Positions 34,720 through 46,453 of a DNA stretch of 64,000 bases are shown here, piece after piece. The translations under genes were made by a program, and so were the position numbers. The notes beneath the pieces are model-generated. The model did no database searches, was not told where the DNA came from, and saw only the letters and a list, made by a program, of their open reading frames with translations. The stretch lies in contig QEOQ01000487.1 of assembly GCA_010279815.1 (NCBI GenBank), positions 457,064 to 521,063 on the forward strand. Reading direction: 5' to 3'. The stretch comes from Brachionus plicatilis. Lineage: Eukaryota; Rotifera; Eurotatoria; Ploima; Brachionidae. Positions within the stretch are counted from its first letter, which is position 1, and each line of letters opens with the position of its first letter.

Positions 34720-36278
34720 AGGAGAGTTTTCACCTCACAACCTATTGTTTATTTTGGGCGATTTTAATGCAAGATTAGGCAAAGGTTTAGTAAAAGCGAA
34801 TTTAAATGCAGTTTGAAAAGTTTTCTTCCATGATGCGACAAATGATAATGGTAATAAGTCAAAATATATATCAAAATTAAGGAACGCAGTAGATTTTTTA
34901 ATTAAAAATATGTAAAGGCGAATGAGGATTGCGGCTACATAAGTCAAAAGCACATAAAAATATATAAATATTTTTTTATATTATTGCTTGAATAATTGAT
35001 TTTTTTTATATTAATAAACTATATATAATTAATTCAATTGTTTTAAGATCACATAATTTTTTATTTTCTCTCCAGAAGAGATAAGATCACGAAAACAAAA
35101 AAATTAGTCAAGTTCACGTATTTTGTCAATGTGTCATTTTGTAAACAAACACAAAGTGTCGAAAAAAAAATACATATTGATACGTTAGATTACAGTCCTA
35201 AGACGTCACTTATTGTAATTGATCATATTGTTAATAACAATCGTGGTTTGGTTGATTCAATTGAATATGATGTTTAACTCATTAGTTATAATATGTCACA
35301 AAAACAAAAATTTTCCATTATTTTAATATTTTAAATGACTTACTTAAAGTCGATTTTTCAAGATAATTTTATTTCATATTTAATTTTTATGTAATTATGT
35401 AATCAACTATACCGTATAGTTAATATACCTTAGATATTTTTTTCTACTTTTTATTTTATAAACTTGCCTATAAGGCTAAATTAAAGGGTCTATGTTTTTT
35501 TCACATTTTTTTTATGCTTTTTCGCATATTTTTCTCTCTTTTTCACACACATTATTTATTTCGCATAGCACACTTAAAATCACACAAAAAATCCTCGAAA
35601 ACACATGAAAAGCACTCTTTTTTTCAAACAACATCTCTGATTTAAATCTATCTTTTTCGCATAAAAGAAATATGAATTAAGCATACATTAAAATCGTGAT
35701 CAAAAGAGTTTTTCATTATGTTAAGCACTAATTTTTTTAAGCTAAGAAATAAGCTAATTTTCCAAGTTTTACATTTAGTTTGGATACAACATATTAAGCT
35801 TTACTACAAACAGCTATAAATTGGGATTTAATTTTAAAAAAAATTTATAGCTCGTTTTTTCTTTTTTTAATAAAATTTTAATTTCAAAATAAAATTTTAA
35901 CCAAGCAAATATGAAGCCAGCAAGCCAAGCTAAAAACATAGAAAGTTTTTACGAAGTTAAAACAAATTAAAATTAGATTTAAATTCCTTTTTATATAAAC
36001 TTAATTTTATTTTAATTACAGATTTTATAAGATTCCTTTTTGTATGCTAAATAACTTAAATTTTGTTTTAAATAAAGATTTGTCAAAAAGTTAATCTTAT
36101 TTTTAATTCAGCTTTTTTCATGCTAAAAAGAGAGAAAAATTGTGCTAAAAAAAGATGTTATGTGAAATAAATAATGTGTGTGAAAAAGAGTGAAAAATAT
36201 GCGAAAAAGCATAAAAATTGTGTGATAAAGTAATTTACCCCTAAATTAAATGAATAAATAAATAAATAAATAAATATT
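34720..36278 (+). mobile_element. Decayed, internally deleted non-LTR retrotransposon containing a nested DNA transposon
   Basis: At about 34735..34914 one frame reads ILGDFNARLG and, after an internal stop, HDATNDNGNKS: the catalytic GDFNA block of an AP-type endonuclease and its usual downstream phrase. From about 35115 another frame reads SFCKQTQSVEKK...LDYSPKT...GLVDSIEY, matching the C-terminal tail of the element at 11.1 kb. The whole reverse transcriptase between them is missing. The 3' end (GCCTATAAGGC palindrome near 35465, then the (AATA)n tail ending near 36278) is split by the inverted-repeat element 35486..36240. The left boundary is approximate. Confidence 0.65.
35476..36250. 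mobile_element. 755-bp non-autonomous DNA transposon with long imperfect TIRs and 10-bp target duplication
   Basis: The 10-mer CTAAATTAAA occurs at 35476..35485 and 36241..36250. Between them the element starts GGGT and ends ACCC, and about 60 further bases near each end are inverted copies with few mismatches (ATGCTTTTTCGCATATTTTT and then TTTTTCACACACATTATTTA in both arms). No coding frame is present. A 9-10-bp duplication with long TIRs starting GGG suggests a Mutator- or Merlin-type parent; superfamily is inference. Confidence 0.8.
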
Positions 36279-36303
36279 GTCGTGAACTCAGCTCACATAT
36301 CAA

Positions 36304-36583
36304 GGCAGGACCAGACTTGTTTTTAAATCACAAGTCTTAAGTCAAGTCAAGTCAATGATTTAATAAATCCATATTTGATACCAATAAAGTAGTTGCTTCC
36401 AAATTCCTGGCTGTTAATCTTGACCTATGTGGTCTGTTAATGTAACCAGATTTAGAAAAAAATTCTTTCAACTGGTCCAAATGAAGCAGGTATTGATAGA
36501 ATTTTTGTGCAAGTCATAACTTTAACTTAAATTTTTGTGACTTAGACTTAAAACTGTGACTTACAAACAAGTCTGGGCAGGAC
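36304..36583. mobile_element. 264-bp hAT-like MITE with 8-bp target duplication
   Basis: The 8-mer GGCAGGAC stands at 36304..36311 and 36576..36583. The element between (36312..36575) starts CAGACTTGTTTTTAA and ends with the imperfect inverse (TTACAAACAAGTCTG); the similarity of the two ends continues for about 40 bp, with AAGTC repeats. An 8-bp duplication and a CAG start are standard hAT features. It cannot encode a transposase. Confidence 0.78.
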
Positions 36584-37187
36584 CTAAATTTTTTTTTTAG
36601 GCCTAAAATTTTTAATTTTTTTTATAAAAAATGACTGTTCTAATCTTTCTTATTAATAAGACACATTTTTTGTCAGTACACGTATTCGATTGTAGAGAAT
36701 CCAAATAAATTTTTCATTCTCTATAATCGAATTTTTACTGTAGACCATACATTCTTAATCCAAAAATTTTTAGCATGGTCGATACTTATGTGCGTAGTCT
36801 AAAAACGTGTCTTACTTTTAAAAATGAGCTTTTGCCAACAAAATGCATAAAAAACTATTTTCTTTTTTATTGATTTTGGGTCGAAACAAACCCATTGTAG
36901 TCTGTAGTGTAACTTTTTTTATAGAAGACTGATAAGGAGAAACAAAGTCTTTAATAAAAGCATCCTGATTCACAATTCAATTTATTGAATAAAAAGAAAA
37001 AAATATAAATTGAAAATTTTCAATCACGTTTATTTCAACTATAATCGATACAACGATTAACAAGAAAATTTTATTTTACTAAATTAAATTGAAAAAATTA
37101 ATAAAATATTCTGAAATTAAGAAAAAAAGTTAGTATCGACTGTTTTTTTTTCAGAATTTTTGTTGTCCGCCTTTTGTTAAATTCATA
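36584..37187. other. Spacer downstream of histone H3.3
   Basis: AT-rich sequence with TTTATT motifs that, on the minus strand, are possible poly(A) signals for the H3.3 transcript. No gene seen. Confidence 0.45.
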
Positions 37188-37188
37188 G

Positions 37189-37212
37189 ACACCGGCCGAT
37201 GTTAGCCGGTGT
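37189..37212 (-). promoter_or_regulatory. GC-rich stem-loop downstream of histone H3.3
   Basis: ACACCGGC and GCCGGTGT pair as a perfect 8-bp stem around an 8-nt loop, about 155 nt past the H3.3 stop and in very AT-rich surroundings. It does not match the canonical replication-dependent histone stem-loop (6-bp stem, 4-nt loop, GGC/GCC with pyrimidine-rich loop), so a histone 3'-end role is only a suggestion. Confidence 0.5.
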
Positions 37213-37365
37213 TTCTAAGAAAACAAAAAAAAAAAAAAAGAAAGCTTAATTGAACAAATTTAAAGGAAAACATTTAATTAAGAAAGCAAAAAAAAATATT
37301 CAAAATTACAATAAGTATTGAAAAAAAAAAAGAAGATAAAATCTTGAATTTTTTGTAAAATACGC

Positions 37366-38620
<1,255 letters not shown>

Positions 38621-38623
38621 TTT

Positions 38624-39908
38624 AAGTTGACAATGCAACAAAAGCTCAAAACTTATTTCTCGATTTTCGAAGACAAAACAGTAATTTTTGTGATTATTAT
38701 ACAAAACCTATTATTGTATCTTATTAAATTTTTTTTTTTAATTGTTTAATCATATTTTTTTTAAATAAAAGAGCTTGTTTACAATGTTATTTTAAGTTTT
38801 AATTTTATTTTTTTGTTTTTGAAAAATAATACTTTTCAAGCTAATTTAATTTCTTACATTTATGTATACACTGTAAGCGATTGGGGTACACTTTTTTATG
38901 TGCTATCTTAAAAAACGAGTGTCACACACGTAAATGTATAATTATAAAAAAAAATACATTTATTTTGCAATTTCTCTATAACTAAATGTATTTTTATATC
39001 AAATATATAATAATTTGAAAGAATAATTAAATGTACAACTTTTTAAGATGGATTTTTTGTTTAATCAAAAAATAAACTAATTCAATGAAAATAAATTGCA
39101 TCTAATTACTATCTTTGAAAAAATTTAAATTTAAATAAAAACATGATATGCAGATGACATAATTGTGAAAAAAAAGAGGCCAAACGCCGACATTTTCTCA
39201 AATTAAATTGATTTTTTTATTAAATGAAAATTTTTTTTTATTATTAAAGATTTTAAAACTGTTGAGGTGATTTATTTTTGATTGAACTTTATTATGATGA
39301 GACAAATGAAAGAAATTTAAGTAATACCAAAATATCCAATTTTTAAAAGATTAAATTTCAGTTTTAAATAAAAGATATTTGTATATTTTTATAATAAATA
39401 TTAAATAAAAAAAATATACGTGCTTGTTTTTTTTTTGAAACATATTTTAGTATTCAATTGTACATTTAAGTAGCACAATGTTTTCAATAAAAAATATATC
39501 AGATTTTTTATATTTTTTATTTTCTTTTTTTTCATGAAAGCATAAATTTAAAAATTAATAAAAATGTACTTTAAATTTTAAGCTAAATGTTTAAGTCAAG
39601 TTTTTTTCATCGTTTTTGTATATTGTTCCTTACCTCAATCGCTTATAGTGTTGTTTTATAATTCTCAAGTTGACACTGCAACAAAAGCTCAAAATTGCTT
39701 TCACGATTTTTTAAGACAAAACAGTAACTCAAGCCAACCTTTTATTGTATGTTATAAAATTATTTTTTTTGATATTGTTTAATCATATTATTTTTTTAAA
39801 TAAAAGAGTATGTTTGCAAAGTTATTTTTTTAAAGTTTTAGTTTAATTTTTTGTTTTTGAAAAATAATACTTTTTAAGCTAATGTTATTTCTTGCATTTA
39901 TTTATATA
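38624..39908. repeat. Direct repeats of ~243 bp flanking a ~784-bp segment with terminal inverted repeats
   Basis: Sequence starting AAGTTGACAATGCAACAAAA at 38624 recurs with modest divergence from 39667 (AAGTTGACACTGCAACAAAA) and both run for about 243 bp, to 38867 and 39908. The segment between them has inverted ends: ACACTGTAAGCGATTGGGGT at 38868 and its near-inverse at 39631..39651. The interior has no coding frame. It could be a DNA transposon inserted beside a duplicated sequence, or one composite element. No clear short target duplication was found. Confidence 0.6.
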
Positions 39909-39997
39909 ACACATAATATATCATATTCGTTTGAAATCTTAGATTTACCTTGACAAGACTAAAAACCAAGGTAAAAAAAAGATTTTTTATGACACAT

Positions 39998-41610
39998 CTA
40001 TATTTATTTATTTATTTATTTATTTACAAATAGCCATTTAGGCCGGCTGCTTGGAGATTTCACGCTCCCCTTTCAGCAAATTTAGCGCAATACAAAAATA
40101 ATTTACTTGAATTACAAGTTATAAAGTTTTTAAATAAACAAAAAAGTTTAAATTAAAGTTGACCAAACAAAAAAAAAAAAAAATTTTTTTAATTGAGATG
40201 TTTTAGTAATGATTTAATCGGTTTAAATGTAGAGTTGTTGTATGAGTTAACTATTTCTGCAACCTCTTCATCATATAAAGTTGAGCGAGTTAGATAGTTT
40301 GTTGTTAATTTTTTGAGCCTTTGTTCTACTGTCGACATTTCAGCGATTGCGTGAAGTATATTATTACTTGTATTTCGATTGACTTTGAAAATAATTTTGA
40401 GTGCTTTATTTTGAATAATTTGAAGTTTTTTTCTGATTTTTTCGCGAGTTATATGATATGGTAACATACTATATTGAACTATTGATTGTAATGTTAACTT
40501 ATAGACTGTAATTAGTGTTTTCGATTTGATCCCATAATGTTTTGAGCTTAGGATTTTAAGCAAGTTTAATTTATTGCTACATTTGTTGATTGTTTCGGTG
40601 AAATGAGTTTCGAAATTAAGACCGGGGTCAAAATTGATACCTAAAATTTTTGCTTGTTTTACTTTTTCAATTTTTTTGTTTTTAATTTCTAAGTTTAAGT
40701 TCGATGAAAGCTCATACGATGGTCTATTGTAGTTGTTGGCAATTAACATGTATTTTGTTTTGCGAATATTGAGTTTCAAACCTCACTTTTCTGAATATTT
40801 ATTGATTTTGTTGATGGCTTTTTGTAACAATTTGTTTATTTTTTTTAAACTTTTAGCACTAAACCAGACTGTGATGTCATCAGCAAAGAGCGCGAATTTA
40901 ACTCCGATTTTTTTAAGTTCTTTTTCAATGTCGTTTATGAAAATCGCAAATAATAGGGCACTTAGGCAGCCACCTTGGGGTATACCTGATTTGATCGGTT
41001 TTTTAGTTGAGTCTAACTCGTCATTTATTTGAAAAGTTCTTCCTTCCAGATAAGATCTGATCCATTTTCCGATCATTACTGGGCATCTGTGTTTGTGAAG
41101 TTTTTGTAGTATATTGGCATGTGGAACTGAGTCGAAAGCTTTTTCAAAATCGAATAAAACAAGGCCAGTTTTGTTTTTGTTTTTTAAATTTCTAATTGTT
41201 GGTTCGATTATTTTGAAAAGAACGTCTTGAGTTGATCTATGTCTACGGAAGCCAGATTGTTCGTTTATTAATATTTTTCTTTGTTCAGCCCAAGTTGTAA
41301 GTCTCTCGTTTAAAATCCTTTCGAGTATTTTGCCAAGACAACTCAACAATGAAATTGGTCTAAAAGATGCTGGATCATTTGGGTCTTGTGGTTTTTTGTG
41401 TATCATTATCACCTTGGCATTCTTCCACAAACTTGGAACGTGTCCTAATGTAAATGAAGCGTTAAAGATTTTTAAAATGTTGTTAAGACACGTTTGATTT
41501 AAATTCTCTATAATACTGCATGTTAATTGATCTTCAGTATAAGAATGATTGAAATTTTTGTTTATGATTAAAAATCTACACTGTAAGCTAGAGTTGCTCA
41601 ATTTAAAGAC
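39998..41610 (-). mobile_element. 5'-truncated non-LTR retrotransposon (reverse transcriptase), one internal stop
   Basis: A minus-strand frame from about 41601 to 40189 is open except for a single TGA at 40783..40785. It carries the reverse-transcriptase blocks FRPISLLSCLGKILERI, FDFEKAFDSVPH, GIPQGGCLSALLF and the catalytic FADD, followed by the usual tail with IQNKALKIIF. No endonuclease domain precedes it. After the stop the 3' UTR ends with a small GC-rich palindrome near 40035..40050 and an (AAAT)n tail (39998..40025). Such jockey/CR1/L2-type elements move by target-primed reverse transcription; this copy lacks its 5' half. A possible short target duplication (ATCTATAT on both sides) is too simple to trust. 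Confidence 0.85.
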
Positions 41611-42722
41611 ATAACTAACATATATCTATATAAATGTCCTAATTTTGACACAAGCTTAAAACTAAAAATTTAATTCAAAAAAAATTTGCATTAATATTTT
41701 ATTCTAAAATTGATAAAAGAAGTAAAAAAGACTACATTTTGGATAAACATTTAAATAAAATTCTATGGTATTTAAGCAATTAAAAACAGATTTTTTTCTG
41801 AAAAATAGGATATTTAGGTACAATTATTTATTTTGCTTCAGTGGAGGTCATAAATGCTCGAAAAAAGTACACTGGTAAAGGGAAAAAAAAAAGCAGCACT
41901 GCAACATCGTCAATTAGTACGGAATCATATTCAATCAATTAACAAAATTTAAATTTAATTTTTTTCACTAAACCTTTTAATCATCTTTATTGACTAAAGT
42001 AATTTAAAGAAATAAAAGGCTCTTTTTTAGTAATATTTATTCTGTTATAGGAACAGAGATCTATGTGTAATAAGCCCAAATTACATTAGAAAAATACTAC
42101 ATATTGATGAATATTTTAATCTTGATTTTAATTTTGATCTAATCTATTAAACATCTTCAACGTGATACAAATGAGTCTGATAATTCATGATCATTCACAC
42201 AGAAAGTCGATATGCGATCAAGTTCATAATATTTCTTAAGATTTCATATTTTTTCACGAATATTCATTTTTTTTACAAGTTTTCATGATCTTTCAAGAAT
42301 TTACATATTTTCGATCAATTTTTACCAAATCTTAATGTTTAAGATAAGGTCTGTCAGTCAAAATACACTGTGTCAATAAATTATTTTATTGTAAAACTAT
42401 GTATCAATAAACCCAGCAATAAAAAAAATATTTTTTTTTAAAAAAGTTTTTTTCTTTTGATAAATTAAAAAAAAAATTTCGATATTATTTTTATTAAAAA
42501 AAATTTATCAAAATTTATTAAAAAAATCTAATATTTAATTTAAAAACTATTCAATTTTATTACCTAATCACTTGAATTCAAGTTAACAATATTTTCGTAG
42601 CAATTTAGGTTCAAAGACTTGTAAATATGTGAAATCTAAGTATTTTGAAAAATAAATTGAAAATAAAAATTCATCTTTTAAATTTATTCATTTTGTGAAT
42701 AAAAATTAAAAATAAATAAAAA
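41611..42722. other. Intergenic region downstream of the ABCH transporter
   Basis: AT-rich, with several TTTCATGATCTTTCA-like phrases around 42180..42310 but no gene or clear repeat unit. Confidence 0.4.
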
Positions 42723-45663
42723 TTATCTATTTGTAAATTTTGACTTATGTGAAAACATTACTAGAAAAACAATTAAAAATAAAATAGTCCAAGCATATGT
42801 AACCAAAAATCCTTTAAAAACTTTTTCATTGCCAATGCTCCAATCTGAAATTTAAAATATCAACAAAATTCCTTTTTGAAAATATTTTTGATACCTTTTT
42901 CCAAAATAGCTCGAAATGAATCTGTTGCGTATGTCAATGGGAGTAATTTACTAATATAATTACTTAACCAAGTTGGTTGAGCTTCTATAGGCCATATTAT
43001 TCCACTCATCAACAAAATAGGATAAAATGATGCAAGAGTAACCTGAATCACAGTCTCTTCACCATAGAATATCGATGCAAGACTTAATCCTTCAATTAAA
43101 TAGGGTTAAATAAAGATAAAAATAAAAAATGAAATGATACCATATGAGAGTCCACAGAATCCTTGAGATAATAAAAGACCAACTAGAAGTACAAAAGAAC
43201 CTTTGAGAGGAAGCTTGAATGAGAAATAACATTATAAAAATTTTCAATTTAAATATTTAGTTTACTTTAAAAAATCCGAAAAGCAATCCAAGAATTATGA
43301 AGACTTGTGCAGTCATTAAAAATGAATAAACTATCAATTGACTTAATAACAACTCTATAGTTCTGACACCTAAATGATTTAATTTTAAAAAAAATATTTT
43401 ATCTAAAAAAAAATAACCTGAAATGTGGGCTCTTTCGGTTAGACCAACTCGTTTTTCAAATTCAAAATTAGATGCAGTTGAAGCAACTGAAATGAAGAAA
43501 ATAACGCTTAAAGCTATGCCAGGCGCCATAAAATTGGTAAACACCGCTTCACGTTGTCCATAAACAGGCTGTTCAAATTTAAAAATATAAAAATTGTCAA
43601 AATTCGAAATGTTATATTTGTCGTTCCATCTTCGGTGATCATTTGTAATATATTTATCAGCCACTTTTTTTAAGGATTCAAACAAAGTATTTCTTATGGC
43701 CAAACTAATTTGCTGATCTTAAGTATATTAATTTATCACATATAAAATTGTGACTAAATTCTTTTAAATTACTTGTGTTGTCCATATAAACATGTACAAT
43801 GTTATTTAAATTTTTGAAATTTTCCTTTTTTAAATATAATTCTAACACATCATTACCAAAATTTTGGTCGATCACAAAAAGCGACCAAATTTTTCCTAAT
43901 TTTAAGTCTTGGTATCCAGAGTCAAAATTTTTGTAAAATATCTTTAAATAAATTTATTTTATTTTAATTTTATTTTAGACCAAAAAAATACTTTATTCAA
44001 AATTTCGTTGTCCATTTCATCAATTATTTTTCCGCTTAAATTAAATGAGCTATTGTCATTATTTACATAACCAACTGGTAAATTTTTTACTGGTCGTCCA
44101 ATACATAAACAAAAAAAAGTGATTTGTATAATTGGTACTAAAAACTGTATGATTAATAATCTTCAAAAAATATTAATTATTAAAAAAATATAAATATCGT
44201 TATTTACAAAAAATAATTACTTTTTGTTTCTTAAGCATTTTAAGCTATCTTTATAAATATTAGCAACAAGTCTATTAAAACTTATAAAAAATTTTTTTTC
44301 TGATTCGCCTGATGTATTTTGATTTTCATCAATTTCATCAAAATCAAACGAAACTATTAGAATTTTGGTTAATGATCAAGTTATTTTTTTGAAAATAAAT
44401 TAACCTTTATTGCTTGGCTGATATTCTGTTAATTCTTCACTAACAAAATTTTCCGAACCACTACACTCTTTTGTCTGATTCTCGCAAATCAAATAAAAAA
44501 TGTCCTCTAAAATCTAGCAAAAAAAATAATTAAATTTTAAGAAATAAGTTTTTTTGGGCTATTCACTTGGGTATTGCATTTTTTGATCAAAAATTCAGGG
44601 CTATTCTCTTCTATTATTTGCCCTTCTCTCATAAAACCCAAGCAGTCTGCACCTCGAGTTTCTTAAATTTTAAAATAGAATTTAAATTTATTTTATTTTT
44701 CTATTTACCTTCAATGTAATGTGTTGTGATTAGTATAGTTGTATTATCTCGGTGAGCTAAATTGTCTAAAAAGTCCCAAATTCTTGTGAAAATAAAAATA
44801 ATTCTCTAGTTTAAAATTAAAAACTTATACTTTTTTCTAAGCATCGGATCAAGTCCTTAAAAAGAAAAATTAATATTAATAAAAATTGAGAAAAAAGTAA
44901 TAACTCACCGACAGTTGGTTCATCTAATATCAAAATTTTTGGTCTATTGAGTAAACTTATAGCTAGACTTGTTCTTCTGGCCTGACCACCACTAAAACAA
45001 AAAAATAATAAAAAAGTTAACTTGAAATGTAACTCACCTCATATTTGCTATCAAATGCTTTGAATCGGGCAAATTCAAGAGTCCGATTAGAAATTGTTCT
45101 CTTAAATTTATTTCTTTAGATGACATTGAATACAATTTTCCAAAATAAAAAAATATCTCTCCAACAGTTAGTTCAGAGTATAAACATGTTTCCTAAGTAA
45201 ATTTTTAATAAAATATATTTTATGATAAAATTTAGCTTTAAAAAACTTGTGGCATGTAACCAAGTTCACCGAGATTGACTTTGTTCTTTCTTTTATGACA
45301 TAACGAATCTTGGTTTATAAAAACCTTACCATGTTCGTATTTCAACAGCCCTAGAAGACACTTTAATAGAGTAGTTTTGCCGCATCCACTCGGACCCAAT
45401 AAGGCATATCTAAAAAAATAAAATTTGAAAAGTTCAAAAATTAAATTAAATTTTTACATTTTATTCTTTTCGACATTTATATTGATACGATTTAAGACTA
45501 CTGATTTTGATTTACTTGATTGAAAAAGATTGCTTCCATTGTAAAAAATTTTGCTCAAATTAAAAGCTCGCAGTGCAAAGTCCCGCGACTCTGAGCTTAA
45601 ACTTGTTGTACTTTGCTTTATTAAAGTTTGTTCACCACTACAATGGTTTGTATCTAGCGTCAT
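42723..45663 (-). CDS. ABC half-transporter, ABCH-like (NBD followed by ABC-2 membrane domain)
   Basis: Sixteen exons join in phase: 45458..45663, 45247..45409, 45038..45192, 44909..44991, 44831..44855, 44709..44782, 44567..44661, 44405..44513, 44221..44353, 43992..44160, 43773..43941, 43418..43717, 43266..43369, 43141..43213, 42895..43089 and 42723..42844, for about 724 residues. The nucleotide-binding domain comes first: Walker [10 protein letters not shown] at residues 74-82, signature SGGQ at 175-178 (completed across a splice junction), Walker B LILDEP near 195-200, and ITTHYIEE. The membrane half follows, with a first helix [14 protein letters not shown], a large external loop, [18 protein letters not shown] and [13 protein letters not shown]. 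This order and these motifs fit the ABCH subfamily of arthropods and some other animals, linked to lipid export at surfaces. The gene is divergent from EPB41L4A, 790 bp apart. Confidence 0.85.
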
Positions 45664-46453
45664 TGCTTCTCTGGCATTAATTGAAAAAAAAATAATTTTC
45701 TAAAATTTGAAACTTATAATATTTAGATAAGCGAAGGTACAATATTAGCAATTATAATGTCATTTTCAAAAATTCAAAAAAAAATCTTTTCATTATTTAG
45801 AAAAAAATTGAAAAAATCATACGGTACTTGACGATAAATCTTTTCAAAATTCTTATCATAGAGATACCCGAAAAATAAACTTTTGCTTATGGTAAGCATT
45901 ATAAACAAAACGATAATTTTGCTAGACTTTATAAAAAAAATAATTTTTTAAATAAATTTATTCTAAAATTAGTTTGATAATATGCTAGAGTAATAAACCT
46001 TTCTAATTTTATTTTAATTAATTGTTCAATTTTGATTTTAACCTGACACTTTACGTCAAAATTTAATTTTTAATCATCAGAAAATAAATGCAACACATAA
46101 CTTAATTGTGGCTTATTTTTTAAATTAAAAAAAAAATCAAAACCCGTTTTTTTTTTTAAATATCTGAATTTAATTTAAATGCGTTTTTACTTTCTAAGCA
46201 AATATAATCATAAGAATAAAATTATTTCGGTAAAAAAATATTGGTCTGCATTTATCATAACAGTAAATTAAATATAACTTAACTTTAATTCAAACCAACG
46301 TCCAGCAAAAACTGGTTGAAAAAAATTTTTTTAATTTATTTAGCTCACTTAAAGTTAGTCTGAATTTATGAACGCATTAATCTTGGTTAATGTTTGTTGC
46401 ATGCAAATTAACAATTTTTTGTTTTATTGAAATTGAATTCAAACAATTTCAAA
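45664..46453. promoter_or_regulatory. Shared upstream region between divergent ABCH transporter and EPB41L4A
   Basis: The 790 bp between the two start codons must hold both promoters. It is uniformly AT-rich and I could not single out a motif. Confidence 0.4.

Noticed and set aside
37189..37212. Canonical replication-dependent histone stem-loop
   Set aside because: Stem is 8 bp with an 8-nt loop and the flanks do not match the consensus; kept only as an unexplained stem-loop.
41600..41640. Target-site duplication ATCTATAT around the reverse-transcriptase element
   Set aside because: The 8-mer is of very low complexity in this AT-rich DNA and the 5' border is not independently known.
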